Source: Rufibacter glacialis (lineage in GTDB: Bacteria > Bacteroidota > Bacteroidia > Cytophagales > Hymenobacteraceae). From it: a DNA stretch of 64,000 nucleotides. Positions 52,729-61,677 of this stretch are shown here, piece by piece. The stretch lies in contig NZ_VKKZ01000022.1 of assembly GCF_008271745.1 (NCBI RefSeq), forward strand, positions 248,001 through 312,000, in the 5' to 3' direction. The notes under the pieces are model-generated. The model saw only the letters and a list, made by a program, of their open reading frames with translations. It was not told where the DNA came from and made no database searches. The translations under genes were made by a program, and so were the position numbers. Every line of letters starts with the position of its first letter. Positions within the stretch are counted from its first letter, which is position 1.

Positions 52729-54954
52729 ATGAACAAACAAACCATAGCCTTTGGCAAGAAACCAGGTTTTCTGGTGATGCTGGCACTGGTAGGCTGTACC
52801 TCCACGCAGCCCCAGCAGCCTACTGCCACCGTTCCCACCCCTCCGGCCGTAACCCAAGCACAGCAGGAACCAGAAAATCTGCTGCTGGCGGAATGGACCG
52901 GTCCGTACGGCGGGGTACCGGCCTTTGACAAGATGAACCTGGGGGACATCAAGCCTGCCCTGGAAAAAGGCATGGCCTTGCACCTGGCAGACATTGAGGC
53001 CATTGTGAATAACCCGGCGGCCCCTACGTTTGAGAATACCATCGTGCCGTATGAGAAAGCAGGGGAGGAGTTAGGCCGGGCCTTCATCTATTACGGTATC
53101 TGGGGCAGCAACATGTCGTCGCCGGAGTACCGGAAGATTCAAGCCGAACTGGCGCCTAAAATCTCTGATTTCCGGTCACAGGTCTCGCAGAACCCCAAAT
53201 TGTTCCAGCGCATCAAGGCCGTGTATGACCATGCGCAGAAATCTCCTCTGCCCACCGACCAGCAGCGCGTGGTGCAGTTGATCTATGAGGAATTCGCGAT
53301 GGAAGGAGCTGGCCTGAGCCCCGAGGCCAAGCAACGGTACGCGGCCATCAACAAGGAACTGTCCTCGCTGTATACCTCCTTCGGCAACAACGTGCTCGCC
53401 GATGAGGAAAGGTACGTGACCTATTTCACCAAGGAGCAGGCCAGCGGGTTACCGGAGTCTTTTTTGAAAGCGGCGGCCAAAGCAGCCGAAGACCACGGGC
53501 AGCCAGGCAAATACGCCGTGACCAATACCCGATCCAGCATGGACCAGTTCCTGACCTATGCAGACAACCGGGCGCTGCGCGAGAAAGTCTGGAACACCTA
53601 TTACTCCCGCGCCGACAACGGAGATGCGAACGACAACAACCAGAACATCGCCAAGATTCTGCAGTTGCGGGATGAGCGGGTGAAACTGCTAGGCTATGAC
53701 ACCTACGCTGATTGGCGCTTGCAGAACCGCATGGCCAAGAACCCGCAGAACGCCATGAACCTGATGAACGCCGTATGGCCGGCAGCCCTGGCCCGGGTAA
53801 AGCAGGAGGTGAAAGACATGCAGGCCGTGGCCAATGCCAGCGGTGCCAAGATCACCATTGCCCCCTGGGATTACCGCTACTACGCCGAGAAAGTGCGCAA
53901 AAAGAAATACGACCTGGATTCTGACCAAGTGAAGCAGTACCTGGAGCTGGGCAACCTCACGCAGGCCATCTTCTTCACGGCCGGTGAGTTGTTTAATTTC
54001 GCCTTTAAACCCGTTCCCGCCGGTTCTGTGCCCGTTTTCCATGAAGACGTGAAAGTGTGGGAAGTAACTGATAAAACCACCGGGGAGCACATAGGCCTTT
54101 GGTATTTAGATCCGTTCGCCCGTCCGGGTAAGCGCTCCGGGGCCTGGGCCTCACAGTACCGCAGCTTCTCTACCTTTGACGGCAAGAAAACGGTGCTGGC
54201 CTCCAACAACTCCAACTTCATCAAGCCCGCGCCGGGTGAGCCTGTGCTTATTTCCTGGGATGATGCCACCACGTTCTTCCATGAGTTTGGGCACGCCCTC
54301 CACTTCCTGGCCTCTAACGTGAAATACCCCACCCTCAACAGCGGCGTGCGGGACTACACCGAGTTCCAGTCGCAGTTGCTGGAGCGCTGGCTGTCCACGG
54401 ACAAGGTGATCAACCAGTTCCTGAAGCACCACAAAACCGGACAGGTAATGCCGGCAGACCTGGTGGCCAAGATCAAGAAGGCAGCCACTTTCAACCAAGG
54501 GTTTGAAACGACTGAGTTCCTGGCCTCGGCTCTGATGGACATGAAGTACCATACGCTTCCAGAACCCGCCGGCATTGACCCCGACAAATTTGAGCGCGAG
54601 ACGCTGGCGGCCCTGAACATGCCCAAGGAGATTGTGATGCGCCACCGGTCGCCGCACTTCACCCACGTGTTCTCCGGTGAAGGCTACGCCACCGGCTACT
54701 ATGGTTACCTGTGGGCAGACGTACTCACGGCAGATGCCGCTGAAGCGTTTGAAGAGGCTCCCGGCGGCTTCTATGACAAAGAAGTAGCCGCCAAACTGGT
54801 GAAATACCTCTTCGCCCCGCGCAACTCCATGGATCCCGCTGAAGCCTACCGCCTGTTCAGAGGCCGTGACGCCAAGATAGACGCGCTCATGCGTGACCGG
54901 GGCTTCCCGGTTCCTAATCAGAAAACCGCTGCACCAAAGACTTCTAAGAAGTAG
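52729..54954 (+). CDS. M3 family metallopeptidase (Dcp-like), lipoprotein
   Basis: Zinc oligopeptidase of 741 residues from MNKQTIAFGKKPGFLVMLAL, lipobox LVGC, followed by a Thr/Pro/Gln linker. The active-site motif HEFGHALHFL lies at about residue 517, with the third ligand Glu in a later helix (TEFQSQLLERWL). FERETLAALNMPK and SGEGYATGYYGYLWAD are typical of the peptidyl-dipeptidase Dcp/oligopeptidase A branch. As a lipoprotein it should degrade peptides in the periplasm. The frame opens 33 codons earlier, but that part has no signal character. Confidence 0.9.
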   Translation: MNKQTIAFGKKPGFLVMLALVGCTSTQPQQPTATVPTPPAVTQAQQEPENLLLAEWTGPYGGVPAFDKMNLGDIKPALEKGMALHLADIEAIVNNPAAPTFENTIVPYEKAGEELGRAFIYYGIWGSNMSSPEYRKIQAELAPKISDFRSQVSQNPKLFQRIKAVYDHAQKSPLPTDQQRVVQLIYEEFAMEGAGLSPEAKQRYAAINKELSSLYTSFGNNVLADEERYVTYFTKEQASGLPESFLKAAAKAAEDHGQPGKYAVTNTRSSMDQFLTYADNRALREKVWNTYYSRADNGDANDNNQNIAKILQLRDERVKLLGYDTYADWRLQNRMAKNPQNAMNLMNAVWPAALARVKQEVKDMQAVANASGAKITIAPWDYRYYAEKVRKKKYDLDSDQVKQYLELGNLTQAIFFTAGELFNFAFKPVPAGSVPVFHEDVKVWEVTDKTTGEHIGLWYLDPFARPGKRSGAWASQYRSFSTFDGKKTVLASNNSNFIKPAPGEPVLISWDDATTFFHEFGHALHFLASNVKYPTLNSGVRDYTEFQSQLLERWLSTDKVINQFLKHHKTGQVMPADLVAKIKKAATFNQGFETTEFLASALMDMKYHTLPEPAGIDPDKFERETLAALNMPKEIVMRHRSPHFTHVFSGEGYATGYYGYLWADVLTADAAEAFEEAPGGFYDKEVAAKLVKYLFAPRNSMDPAEAYRLFRGRDAKIDALMRDRGFPVPNQKTAAPKTSKK

Positions 54955-54975
54955 TTGGGCTCACTGAAATAGAAC

Positions 54976-55019
54976 AGCCTCCTGTGCCTCCGAAAAAAAG
55001 GAAGGGCAGGAGGCTTTTT
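54976..55019 (+). terminator. Terminator after the M3 peptidase
   Basis: AGCCTCCTGTGCC pairs with GGGCAGGAGGCT (one bulge) around a GAAAAAAAG-containing loop, followed by TTTTT. It begins 22 bases after the stop. Confidence 0.75.
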
Positions 55020-55036
55020 CTATTTGCTTTCTAAAG

Positions 55037-55190
55037 GCATTTCGTCCCCCTTAGAAGGGGGTAGGGGTTGATAACTCTTTCTGATCATGGCATTCCCGAG
55101 AATCTGTCTCTGGTGCTATTTAACATCTGCTTTTCGTTCTTTTACTGCCTTGGTCATCCCCCTACCCCCTTCAAAGGGGGACGAAATGCG
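55037..55190. repeat. MITE-like inverted-repeat element, copy 2
   Basis: Left arm GCATTTCGTCCCCCTTAGAA then GGGGGTAGGGG; right arm TCATCCCCCTACCCCCTTCA then AAGGGGGACGAAATGCG. Size and ends match the 6255-6410 copy, and the shared interior motif GCATTCCCGAGA is inverted relative to that copy. It lies between convergent genes. Confidence 0.75.
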
Positions 55191-55242
55191 TACTTGTTTT
55201 AAAATAATTACCTGAGCAAAGGCCGCCTTACAGGGCAGAAGG

Positions 55243-55716
55243 TCAGGTATTTTCGCTTTCTTTTTCAGAGATCTCCTCCACTCTCTGCAAACTCTCAGAA
55301 TTGATGCAGTAGCGAAGGCCGGTGGGTTCAGGGCCGTCTGGGAATACGTGGCCCAGGTGCCCGTCGCAGGTGTTGCATTGTACTTCTATGCGCTGCATGT
55401 GGTGGCTGTCGTCGAAGTGGTATTGGAGGGCATTTTTGGTGAGGGGGTGGGTAAAACTAGGCCAACCAGAGATGGCGTGGTATTTCTGGGTGGAGTGGAA
55501 CAAAGGGCTTCCGCAGGCGGCGCAGGCGTACACCCCGGGATCATAAGAACGGCAATAGGCATTCCGGTAGGGCGGTTCCGTTTCTTTCTGCCGTAAGATC
55601 CGGTATTGGGCAGGAGTGAGCACCTGCTGCCATTCCGCCTCGGTTTTATCCACCCGCCTGGATGGTTCAGGATTACTGTATTTGGCAAATTTGATCACGT
55701 CCAGCCAGCGAAGCAT
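55243..55716 (-). CDS. msrB: Peptide-methionine (R)-S-oxide reductase
   Basis: MsrB of 157 residues, which repairs methionine R-sulfoxide in proteins with thioredoxin as reductant. The structural zinc is held by CAACGSPLF and CNTCDGHLGHVFPDG (two CxxC pairs). The catalytic Cys lies in LRYCINSESL near the C-terminus. No signal peptide is evident, so it is cytoplasmic. It ends about 50 bases from a MITE-like repeat. Length and motifs are standard. Confidence 0.93.
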   Translation of the reverse strand: MLRWLDVIKFAKYSNPEPSRRVDKTEAEWQQVLTPAQYRILRQKETEPPYRNAYCRSYDPGVYACAACGSPLFHSTQKYHAISGWPSFTHPLTKNALQYHFDDSHHMQRIEVQCNTCDGHLGHVFPDGPEPTGLRYCINSESLQRVEEISEKESENT

Positions 55717-56049
55717 TTCCTTGAATAGGTAAGAGGTAGTAGAAGCAAAAACGGGGGAAGTGGCCGGGTGGTTCCTCTATTCTGGCAGAAAGGGGCCCAG
55801 TGCAGCGGCGCTTGCCAAAGAGTGCCAAACCTCTATGCGCTTAGCCAAGGGTTCAGCAGGATTGACTTGGAATAGTTTAAGTCTATATTCTTGAATATAA
55901 GGGCGAAACACTCTTGTGAGACTTTTTTTGCTTCCTCTGGAAACCGAACTGCATGGGATAAATACTACTTTTCTTCTGCTTTTTCCGTATGACGCCTGTA
56001 GGCCCAAGGATTGCAAGGTCCGTGTCGCCTGCCAGACTTACACGCGCAT
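55717..56049. other. Divergent promoter region
   Basis: No gene between msrB (minus) and the DUF3943 gene (plus). The plus-strand frame extends upstream of the DUF3943 ATG, but the signal peptide fixes the start at 56050. No clear promoter box was found. Confidence 0.3.
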
Positions 56050-57609
56050 ATGAAATATACCCTTACTTTTCTTCTCTGTTTTTATTGGGTAATGGGGGTG
56101 CAGGCCCAGGTGATCACGGCACCTCCCACCATCAAACCCGGTCTTGGCGCCAGAGACGTGCAACTGCAACGCATCAAAGACCGGAAAAAAAGATTGTTCG
56201 CTGAAACACCGGGCCGGATAGAACCCGGCAACGCCCACCTCCTGGATACCACTCGCTTCAACAAATACGGCGACTTGCTCCATGATGACCCCGTTTACAA
56301 CCCGCGCCAGCCTCTCTGGAAACCCGCCGCCCAGGTGGTGGGCGTCAATGCCTTGTTCATGGGGTTCAACCGCTACATTGCCAAGGCCGACTATGGCTAC
56401 GTGAGCGTTGATTCCTGGAAGAGGAACCTGCGATCTGAACCGGAATGGGATACCGATGAATTTGGCATCAACTTCATTGGGCACCCGTACCAAGGCACCT
56501 TGTACTTCAACGCCGCCCGTTCACAGGGGTACAATTACTGGCAGTCATTGCCCTTCGCCGTAGGCGGAAGCCTTACCTGGGAGTACTTCGGGGAAAACAC
56601 GCTGCCTTCTTACAATGACATGATTTACACGCCGCTAAACGGGGCCGCCCTGGGCGAGATTCTGTATAGGTTGAGCTCCAATATCCTGGATGACCGAACC
56701 ACCGGCCGGGAAAGGGCGGTGCGGGAGGTAGCGGCCGGTCTGGTGAACCCGGTGCGGGGCCTGAACCGGCTGTTGCAGGGCAAGACCTTCCAGGTCACCA
56801 ACCGGGAGGTGTATGAGAAGGAACCCATTAACGTCACCCTCTTTGCCGGGGTGCACCGCCAGAACGAACGCCAGGATGAGGTATTCGGGTCCAGTGACAC
56901 CAAGGCCATGGTGAACGTGCAACTGGACTACGGCAACCCGTTTGAGCTGCAAAAACGCAAACCATTTGACCTCTTCCGGCTGCGCGCCGAATTCAGCAAA
57001 GGCGGCGATGACACCTCGGCAGGTACCATCAACAACATCACCGGCTACGGAATCCTCTTCGGCCGCAACTCTTCCCTTGGCAAACTAGACGTGCTCACCG
57101 GCCTTTTCCAGTACTATGACTACTGGAACACCCGCAATTTTGACTTGGGTGCCCTGGGGTTCGGTCCCGGTCTTTTCACCCGGTTGCCGCTGAGCAAACA
57201 GGTAAGCCTCTACACCAATGCCCACGTGGGCGTGATTCCCCTGGCCGGGAACAGCACCCGCTTTGCCCCAGATGCCAACGGGCTGCGTGACTACGTCTAC
57301 ACCACCGGCCTGCACGGGAAAATTGAGAGCACCCTTAGCCTGGGGCGGCATGCTACCGCTGCCTTTGTGTACTACCACTACTGGCTCAACACGTTTGAAG
57401 GCCTGGAAGGCAACAACTCCATTGGCATTGTACGGCCCAGGGTTACGGTGCAGGTGTACAAGAACCTGAGCCTGGGGTACGAACATTTCGGGTACACCAC
57501 CAACCGGCGTCTGGAGGATTATCCTACCCAACGGGCCGTGATCACGGACCAGAAAATCTTCCTGCAACTCTTCCTCCAGGACCCGCAGCGCAAGGGCCGG
57601 TATAATTGA
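56050..57609 (+). CDS. DUF3943 outer-membrane-associated protein
   Basis: A 519-residue secreted protein starting MKYTLTFLLCFYWVMGVQAQ (signal peptide, probable cleavage after AQA or AQ). WKPAAQVVGVNALFMGFNRY, DEFGINFIGHPYQGTLYFNA, WEYFGENTLPSYNDMIYTPL and NPVRGLNRLLQGKTF are the conserved blocks of DUF3943. The C-terminal half alternates polar and aromatic residues, as in a beta-barrel, ending in YN after RKGR. The role is unknown, probably in the outer membrane. Confidence 0.85.
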   Translation: MKYTLTFLLCFYWVMGVQAQVITAPPTIKPGLGARDVQLQRIKDRKKRLFAETPGRIEPGNAHLLDTTRFNKYGDLLHDDPVYNPRQPLWKPAAQVVGVNALFMGFNRYIAKADYGYVSVDSWKRNLRSEPEWDTDEFGINFIGHPYQGTLYFNAARSQGYNYWQSLPFAVGGSLTWEYFGENTLPSYNDMIYTPLNGAALGEILYRLSSNILDDRTTGRERAVREVAAGLVNPVRGLNRLLQGKTFQVTNREVYEKEPINVTLFAGVHRQNERQDEVFGSSDTKAMVNVQLDYGNPFELQKRKPFDLFRLRAEFSKGGDDTSAGTINNITGYGILFGRNSSLGKLDVLTGLFQYYDYWNTRNFDLGALGFGPGLFTRLPLSKQVSLYTNAHVGVIPLAGNSTRFAPDANGLRDYVYTTGLHGKIESTLSLGRHATAAFVYYHYWLNTFEGLEGNNSIGIVRPRVTVQVYKNLSLGYEHFGYTTNRRLEDYPTQRAVITDQKIFLQLFLQDPQRKGRYN

Positions 57610-57654
57610 TAAAACGGCTGTTCACTGGCAAACACTTTCCTTGTTGACGGCATT

Positions 57655-57698
57655 AGCCGCTTTGGGCTTGTTTTTAGGGAAAGAGGCCCAAAGCGGCT
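57655..57698. terminator. Hairpin after the DUF3943 gene
   Basis: Perfect 13-base arms AGCCGCTTTGGGC / GCCCAAAGCGGCT with an 18-base loop, 46 bases past the stop. No T-run is visible, so its termination strength is uncertain. Confidence 0.55.
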
Positions 57699-57789
57699 CA
57701 ACTTGGGCCAACCCAGAACGGGAAAGAAGAATAGCCGGGTCAGGAGCCATGATTTTGCGGGAAGGCCGGGCTCTTTACCCCAGAAGCCG

Positions 57790-57797
57790 TACCTTTG
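57790..57797 (+). promoter_or_regulatory. Candidate -7 element
   Basis: TACCTTTG is an exact TAnnTTTG match, 77 bases upstream of the small hypothetical gene at 57874. No -33 TTG is at the usual distance. Confidence 0.35.
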
Positions 57798-57873
57798 GGA
57801 CACTAATTTGAAGAAGCAGGGCCAAGGACATTGGGAGAACCAAGGCTTGGACCATGGACCGCGCAGAAAGACC

Positions 57874-58308
57874 ATGAAAGTAATAGGCAACGTACTAGAC
57901 ATCACCCCTCAAAGAGACAGCCGCCACCAAGGCGTAGAGGTGCACCTTGACACGGTGGAATACCTGACCAGCAAGAAAGATGGGCGGTACTACCAGGACT
58001 TTGAGTACGAGGTGGAGCTGGAAACCCCTTTGGTGCTCACCGGTGACTGCCTGGCCCGCACAGATGCCCGCAAACCCAAAGACGGCGAATACGAGTTCAA
58101 GGTATTTGACAAGGTAGGCGAGGAGTACGTGCTGAACCCAGATAAGAAGCTGTACCTCACCCTGGAGTACGACTTTGATGATGATGTCACTATCCTTTCC
58201 TCGGCTTATTACTCGGTGACCTTGTCTAATGAGGAGTTCACCAAGTTCAAAACCGAGCAGGAGAAAGAGAAATCGCGCAAGAACTGGAAAGGAAGAAAAA
58301 AATCCTGA
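57874..58308 (+). CDS. Conserved hypothetical protein, 144 residues
   Basis: Small acidic soluble protein beginning MKVIGNVLDITPQRDSRHQG. It contains EVHLDTVEYL, YYQDFEYEVELETPLVLTG and YLTLEYDFDDDVTILSS, alternating strands like a beta-sandwich, then a Lys-rich tail (EKEKSRKNWKGRKKS). No signal peptide and no recognised family. The upstream in-frame part (from 57703) crosses the promoter region and is not used. Confidence 0.65.
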   Translation: MKVIGNVLDITPQRDSRHQGVEVHLDTVEYLTSKKDGRYYQDFEYEVELETPLVLTGDCLARTDARKPKDGEYEFKVFDKVGEEYVLNPDKKLYLTLEYDFDDDVTILSSAYYSVTLSNEEFTKFKTEQEKEKSRKNWKGRKKS

Positions 58309-58412
58309 TTGGGTTTTTCAGGTATTTCAGAAAAAAAGGCGTCTTTAACGAGCTATAACTTTTCCGCGGAAAACCTGTTCCCCTAAATATTCCCTTTCCT
58401 TAAAAATAAGCC

Positions 58413-58856
58413 GTGAACATTACTGAAGCTGACCCCTGGGGAATCCTATCCCCGCAAACCCTTTACGAGGATGCTGTCTTCCGGCTTCAGCTAGACAAGC
58501 GGCATGGGTTGCTCCTGTGCACGTTTTTCAGGAACCCCACGCCAGAAGAATTCAGGAACAGTTACCGCCTGGCCTTTGACTGTGCCCGGTTGAAAGAAGT
58601 AACCCTGTGGCTCACCGACGCCCGAAACATCACCTCTATGCTACCCGACAATCAACGGTGGCTCAAACAGCACATGGCCACTCTGTTCGCTGCTGGGCTC
58701 TTGTGCAAATTTGCCATAGTCATGGCCCCGGAATGCTTTGTCATGACTGACCCTCACTAGGTTTATGAGAAACCAATAGCCGAAGAGCCGGCAGCCGGTC
58801 CGGTCAAAGTGCATTTTGAGGTGACCACCGCCCTTGCCTGGCTTTTTACGGAATAA
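58413..58856 (+). pseudogene. STAS-like hypothetical gene broken by an amber codon
   Basis: A GTG-started frame encodes 115 residues (MNITEADPWGILSPQTLYED at its start) and stops at TAG 58758-58760. The same frame then continues for 31 more sense codons, ending FEVTTALAWLFTE at TAA 58854-58856, with coding-like composition. Full length would be about 147 residues. The content (a LTDARNIT strand near the middle and ALAWL at the end) recalls the small STAS/SpoIIAA-like proteins of Bacteroidota. A recent nonsense mutation (CAG to TAG is the simplest) is the likeliest reading; a sequencing error is also possible. Confidence 0.6.
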
Positions 58857-58972
58857 CGCATCCTAGCCCTTTTCGCCTTACCTTTGCCTGCCAGGCATCT
58901 ACCCGGCCTTTGCCGCTGATGCCCGCCGGTGATGTTCCGTGCCTAACGGCCGCGGAAAGTTTTTGACAGACC

Positions 58973-59785
58973 ATGAAGGAAGTAACTATGAGTCATACTG
59001 AACCTGACCTGAGAACCGTGCATGTGGTGCGGTACGTTACCCCGCTGCGCGAAGGGGGCTCGCTGCCCGCTATCGTAGAAGCCGATGACGGATTCTTTTA
59101 CGTACTCAAGTTCAGGGGAGCGGGGCAGGGTGTGAAAGCGCTGATTGCTGAACTGGTGGCCGGAGAGATAGCCCGGGTACTGGGCTTGAAGATCCCGGAG
59201 ATCGTCTTCGCCCACCTGGATGTGAGCTTTGGCCGGGCAGAACCCGATGAGGAAATCCAGGACCTGCTGCAGTTCAGTACAGGCCTGAACCTGGGCCTCC
59301 ACTACCTGTCTGGTGCCATCACCTTTGATTCCCTGGTAACCACCGTGGAGCCGCTGCTGGCCTCGCAGATTGTGTGGCTGGACTGCCTCATCACCAACGT
59401 AGACCGTACCGCCCGCAATACCAACATGCTCATGTGGCACAAGGAACTCTGGCTTATAGACCATGGGGCAGCCTTTTATTTCCACCATTCCTGGCAGAAC
59501 TGGCAGGAGCAGGCCAAGCGGCCGTTCGTGCAGGTCAAAGACCATGTGCTGCTGCCGCAAGCCACCCAGTTAGAGGAGGTAGACGCCGCCTTCAAAGCCT
59601 TGCTCACGCCCGCGCAGATCCAGGCCATTGTGGCGTTGATCCCAGAGGATTGGCTGACCGGCGACTCTCCTTTTGCCTCTGCCCAGGAACACCGCCAGGC
59701 TTACGCCCTGTTTTTGGAGACCCGCCTGAACCATACAGAAATTTTCATCAAAGAAGCGCAGCATGCAAGAAAAGCACTTATTTGA
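58973..59785 (+). CDS. HipA-like kinase domain protein
   Basis: A 270-residue protein of the HipA-like kinase family. YVLKFRGAGQGVKALIAELV is the ATP-binding lysine region, WLDCLITNVDRTARNTNML the catalytic loop (Asp and Asn) and LWLIDHG the metal-binding D[FH]G motif. The HipA N-terminal subdomain and any HipB partner are missing. The start may be MKEVTM or MSHTEPD five codons later. The stop overlaps the DUF3037 gene by 23 bases. The two families are a recurrent pair, possibly a toxin-antitoxin-like or regulatory couple; not shown here. Confidence 0.82.
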   Translation: MKEVTMSHTEPDLRTVHVVRYVTPLREGGSLPAIVEADDGFFYVLKFRGAGQGVKALIAELVAGEIARVLGLKIPEIVFAHLDVSFGRAEPDEEIQDLLQFSTGLNLGLHYLSGAITFDSLVTTVEPLLASQIVWLDCLITNVDRTARNTNMLMWHKELWLIDHGAAFYFHHSWQNWQEQAKRPFVQVKDHVLLPQATQLEEVDAAFKALLTPAQIQAIVALIPEDWLTGDSPFASAQEHRQAYALFLETRLNHTEIFIKEAQHARKALI

Positions 59786-60146
59786 GTACGCCACGCTGCG
59801 GGTGGTTCCCTGCGTTGAACGCGAGGAGTTCCTCAACGTGGGTGTCATTCTGTACTGCCCCGCGCAAGGATTCCTGAAAACGGTTTTCCATTTGAACCAG
59901 GACCGCCTAAAAGCTTTCTCCGCCAGGGTAGACCTGCCAGAACTGGAGGAGCGGCTGAAGGTGTTCTCCACCATCTGCACCGGAGGCAAAGCTGGGGGCA
60001 CCATTGGTAGGTTGCCTATTGCCTCGCGTTTCAGGTGGCTTACCGCCACCCGAAGCACCATTGTGCAGTCCTCAGCGGTTCACCCGGGTTTATGCACCAA
60101 TGCCCAGGAAACCCTGGACCGGTTGTTTGCCCAAATGGTAAGCTAA
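59763..60146 (+). CDS. DUF3037 protein
   Basis: A 127-residue protein beginning MQEKHLFEYATLRVVPCVER. EEFLNVGVILYCP is the conserved DUF3037 block. No signal peptide or catalytic motif is apparent. It overlaps the end of the HipA-like gene by 23 bases, so translational coupling is expected. The family is of unknown function and is usually found with a HipA-like kinase. Confidence 0.85.
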   Translation: MQEKHLFEYATLRVVPCVEREEFLNVGVILYCPAQGFLKTVFHLNQDRLKAFSARVDLPELEERLKVFSTICTGGKAGGTIGRLPIASRFRWLTATRSTIVQSSAVHPGLCTNAQETLDRLFAQMVS

Positions 60147-60429
60147 GGCTGCCCCGGGCAGTCGGGGAAGTAGCCTTGGATTATAGAAAAAGGCCTCTTG
60201 GTTCTTGTTCCTATCTGGGGTTGAATTCCTGGAGGCTGGCAGGGGAGAGAGCTTGCTTTGTTTTAGGCCTGGTTTTCATAAAAAGCCGCTGAAACACGCA
60301 GGAGCGATTAGACAGCTCAAGAAGGAATTACTAGCCCTCGGGCCGTGTTACTGGTGCAGAAGGAGGTGGCCAAAGAGCCAAATACTGACAACGGCTTATG
60401 GCGCCTCATCACAAAGAAAACCCCTGAAA

Positions 60430-60609
60430 ATGACCGAAGAGGAATTTGACGCCCATTTCGCGCAGACCCTGGATGCTGTCTTGGTTTCCTTAGCCGAGAG
60501 CCCAGACGTGGACCTGGAGAAGTTCTACACCATGACCTGCTTTATGGAGAACCTCCGGTTCTTCAGCCCGGTGCTGTATAGCGCCCTCAAAGAGCAGCAC
60601 AAACCCTAG
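60430..60609 (+). CDS. Small acidic hypothetical protein, 59 residues
   Basis: Starts MTEEEFDAHFAQTLDAVLVS; a longer in-frame opening at 60205 has no coding character before the ATG. The product is helical and acidic with one Cys (MTCFMEN). No family recognised. It lies 283 bases after the DUF3037 gene on the same strand, and a perfect terminator hairpin follows about 80 bases later. Confidence 0.5.
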   Translation: MTEEEFDAHFAQTLDAVLVSLAESPDVDLEKFYTMTCFMENLRFFSPVLYSALKEQHKP

Positions 60610-60687
60610 TTTAATGGGTGATTTTTAAAAAGTAACCCATTTTCAACAATACCCCGTCAACAGGTATCTGTAGTCTGAAGGTTAAAT

Positions 60688-60740
60688 AAAAAAGGGATTG
60701 GTGGCCACGTCTAGCAGACGTGGCCACCAATCCCTTTTTT
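60688..60740. terminator. Perfect bidirectional terminator
   Basis: 25-base perfect arms (AAAAAAGGGATTGGTGGCCA then CGTCT, and its inverse) with a 3-base loop, ending in TTTTTT on either strand. It sits between convergent genes, the small hypothetical (plus) and the cold-shock protein (minus). Confidence 0.9.
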
Positions 60741-60798
60741 ATAGGGCCGCAGAAGCCGGTTAAGCGGTGAAGGCTACCGGGTTTTCTGCTAAAGCTGG

Positions 60799-61263
60799 TT
60801 ATTCTTTTTCAACAAGCTTCACATTGATGGCATTCAGGCCTTTCAGCCCTTTCTCTACCTCAAAGGTTACTTTGTCGTTTTCCTGCACGGTAGTGGTCAA
60901 AGCATTCTGGTGCACAAAGATGCTTTCCTGCGAGTCATGGTCTTTGATGAACCCGTACCCTTTGGAAGTGTTGAAGAAGGTGATGGTCCCTTTCCGGATC
61001 AGGTCGGCTGGGTCTGGTTCGGCCTGTCTGGAGATCCCAATCTGGATGTCTTCCTGGTTGATCACCAGTTTCTTTTTGTTAGGATCCGGGGGCGTAGAGG
61101 TGATGTTCCCGTTGTCATCCACGTAGGCCAGCATCTCATCAATGCCTTTGCCTTTGCTAGAAGTGGCGGTGCGCTCCTCCTTCTTCTGTTCCTTGTCTTG
61201 GCGTTTCTTTAATTTTTTCTTCTCCTTTTCTTTTTTACTGAAGGTTTCTTGTGATCTACCCAT
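60799..61263 (-). CDS. Cold-shock domain protein with Lys-rich N-terminal extension
   Basis: A 154-residue protein. Residues 1-40 are a Lys/Glu-rich basic stretch (KKEKEKKKLKKRQDKEQKKE), followed by a linker including DEMLAYVDDNGNITSTPPDP. The C-terminal ~66 residues form a cold-shock OB-fold: KGTITFFNTSKGYGFIKD (RNP1-like) and ESIFVHQNALT (RNP2-like). It binds single-stranded nucleic acid; the long N-terminal tail is typical of this Bacteroidota variety. A small hypothetical gene and a second short cold-shock gene lie just upstream on the same strand. Confidence 0.88.
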   Translation of the reverse strand: MGRSQETFSKKEKEKKKLKKRQDKEQKKEERTATSSKGKGIDEMLAYVDDNGNITSTPPDPNKKKLVINQEDIQIGISRQAEPDPADLIRKGTITFFNTSKGYGFIKDHDSQESIFVHQNALTTTVQENDKVTFEVEKGLKGLNAINVKLVEKE

Positions 61264-61335
61264 TATGTGTTATTGATCTTTGTTGGTAATACGAGTGATG
61301 GTGAATAGTAGGCCGGCAGTGCCGGTAGCGGGGCC

Positions 61336-61560
61336 TTACCTGAATAAGAAGTTGGTCCCGTTGCGGATCCATTTCTCAAAGAAGGTGTTGTCATTGAATT
61401 CGCCGGAAACCAATTCTGCTTCGGCATTTCCTTCTTTAGAACGCGTATTCATAAAATTAGGAAGGGAATCCTGATTGTTAGGAACCCAATCCTGTCCTTT
61501 TTTCAAAGCGATACATAGATACTCACGTGTTTCAGTGTCTACTAGATATTTTCTGTTCAT
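61336..61560 (-). CDS. Small hypothetical protein, 74 residues
   Basis: Starts MNRKYLVDTETREYLCIALK. Charged and polar, one Cys, no signal peptide, no recognised family. It lies between the two cold-shock genes on the same strand (terminator hairpin upstream at 61630), with a 72-base gap to the next gene. Likely real because the frame is clean and the spacing operon-like, but function is unknown. Confidence 0.5.
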   Translation of the reverse strand: MNRKYLVDTETREYLCIALKKGQDWVPNNQDSLPNFMNTRSKEGNAEAELVSGEFNDNTFFEKWIRNGTNFLFR

Positions 61561-61629
61561 GCCATTAATTTTGGTGGTCCTGCCAGGCAGAGCCGAGGTT
61601 AAAAAAGACAGGGAAAACCCTGCCGGTTA

Positions 61630-61668
61630 GAATAAAAAAGCCTTACAAGTCGTAAGGCTTTTTTATTC
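61630..61668 (-). terminator. Terminator after the short cold-shock gene
   Basis: Perfect 17-base arms GAATAAAAAAGCCTTAC / GTAAGGCTTTTTTATTC with a 5-base loop. It begins 9 bases past the minus-strand stop at 61678 and has T-runs on either strand. Confidence 0.85.
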
Positions 61669-61677
61669 TTCTATATA

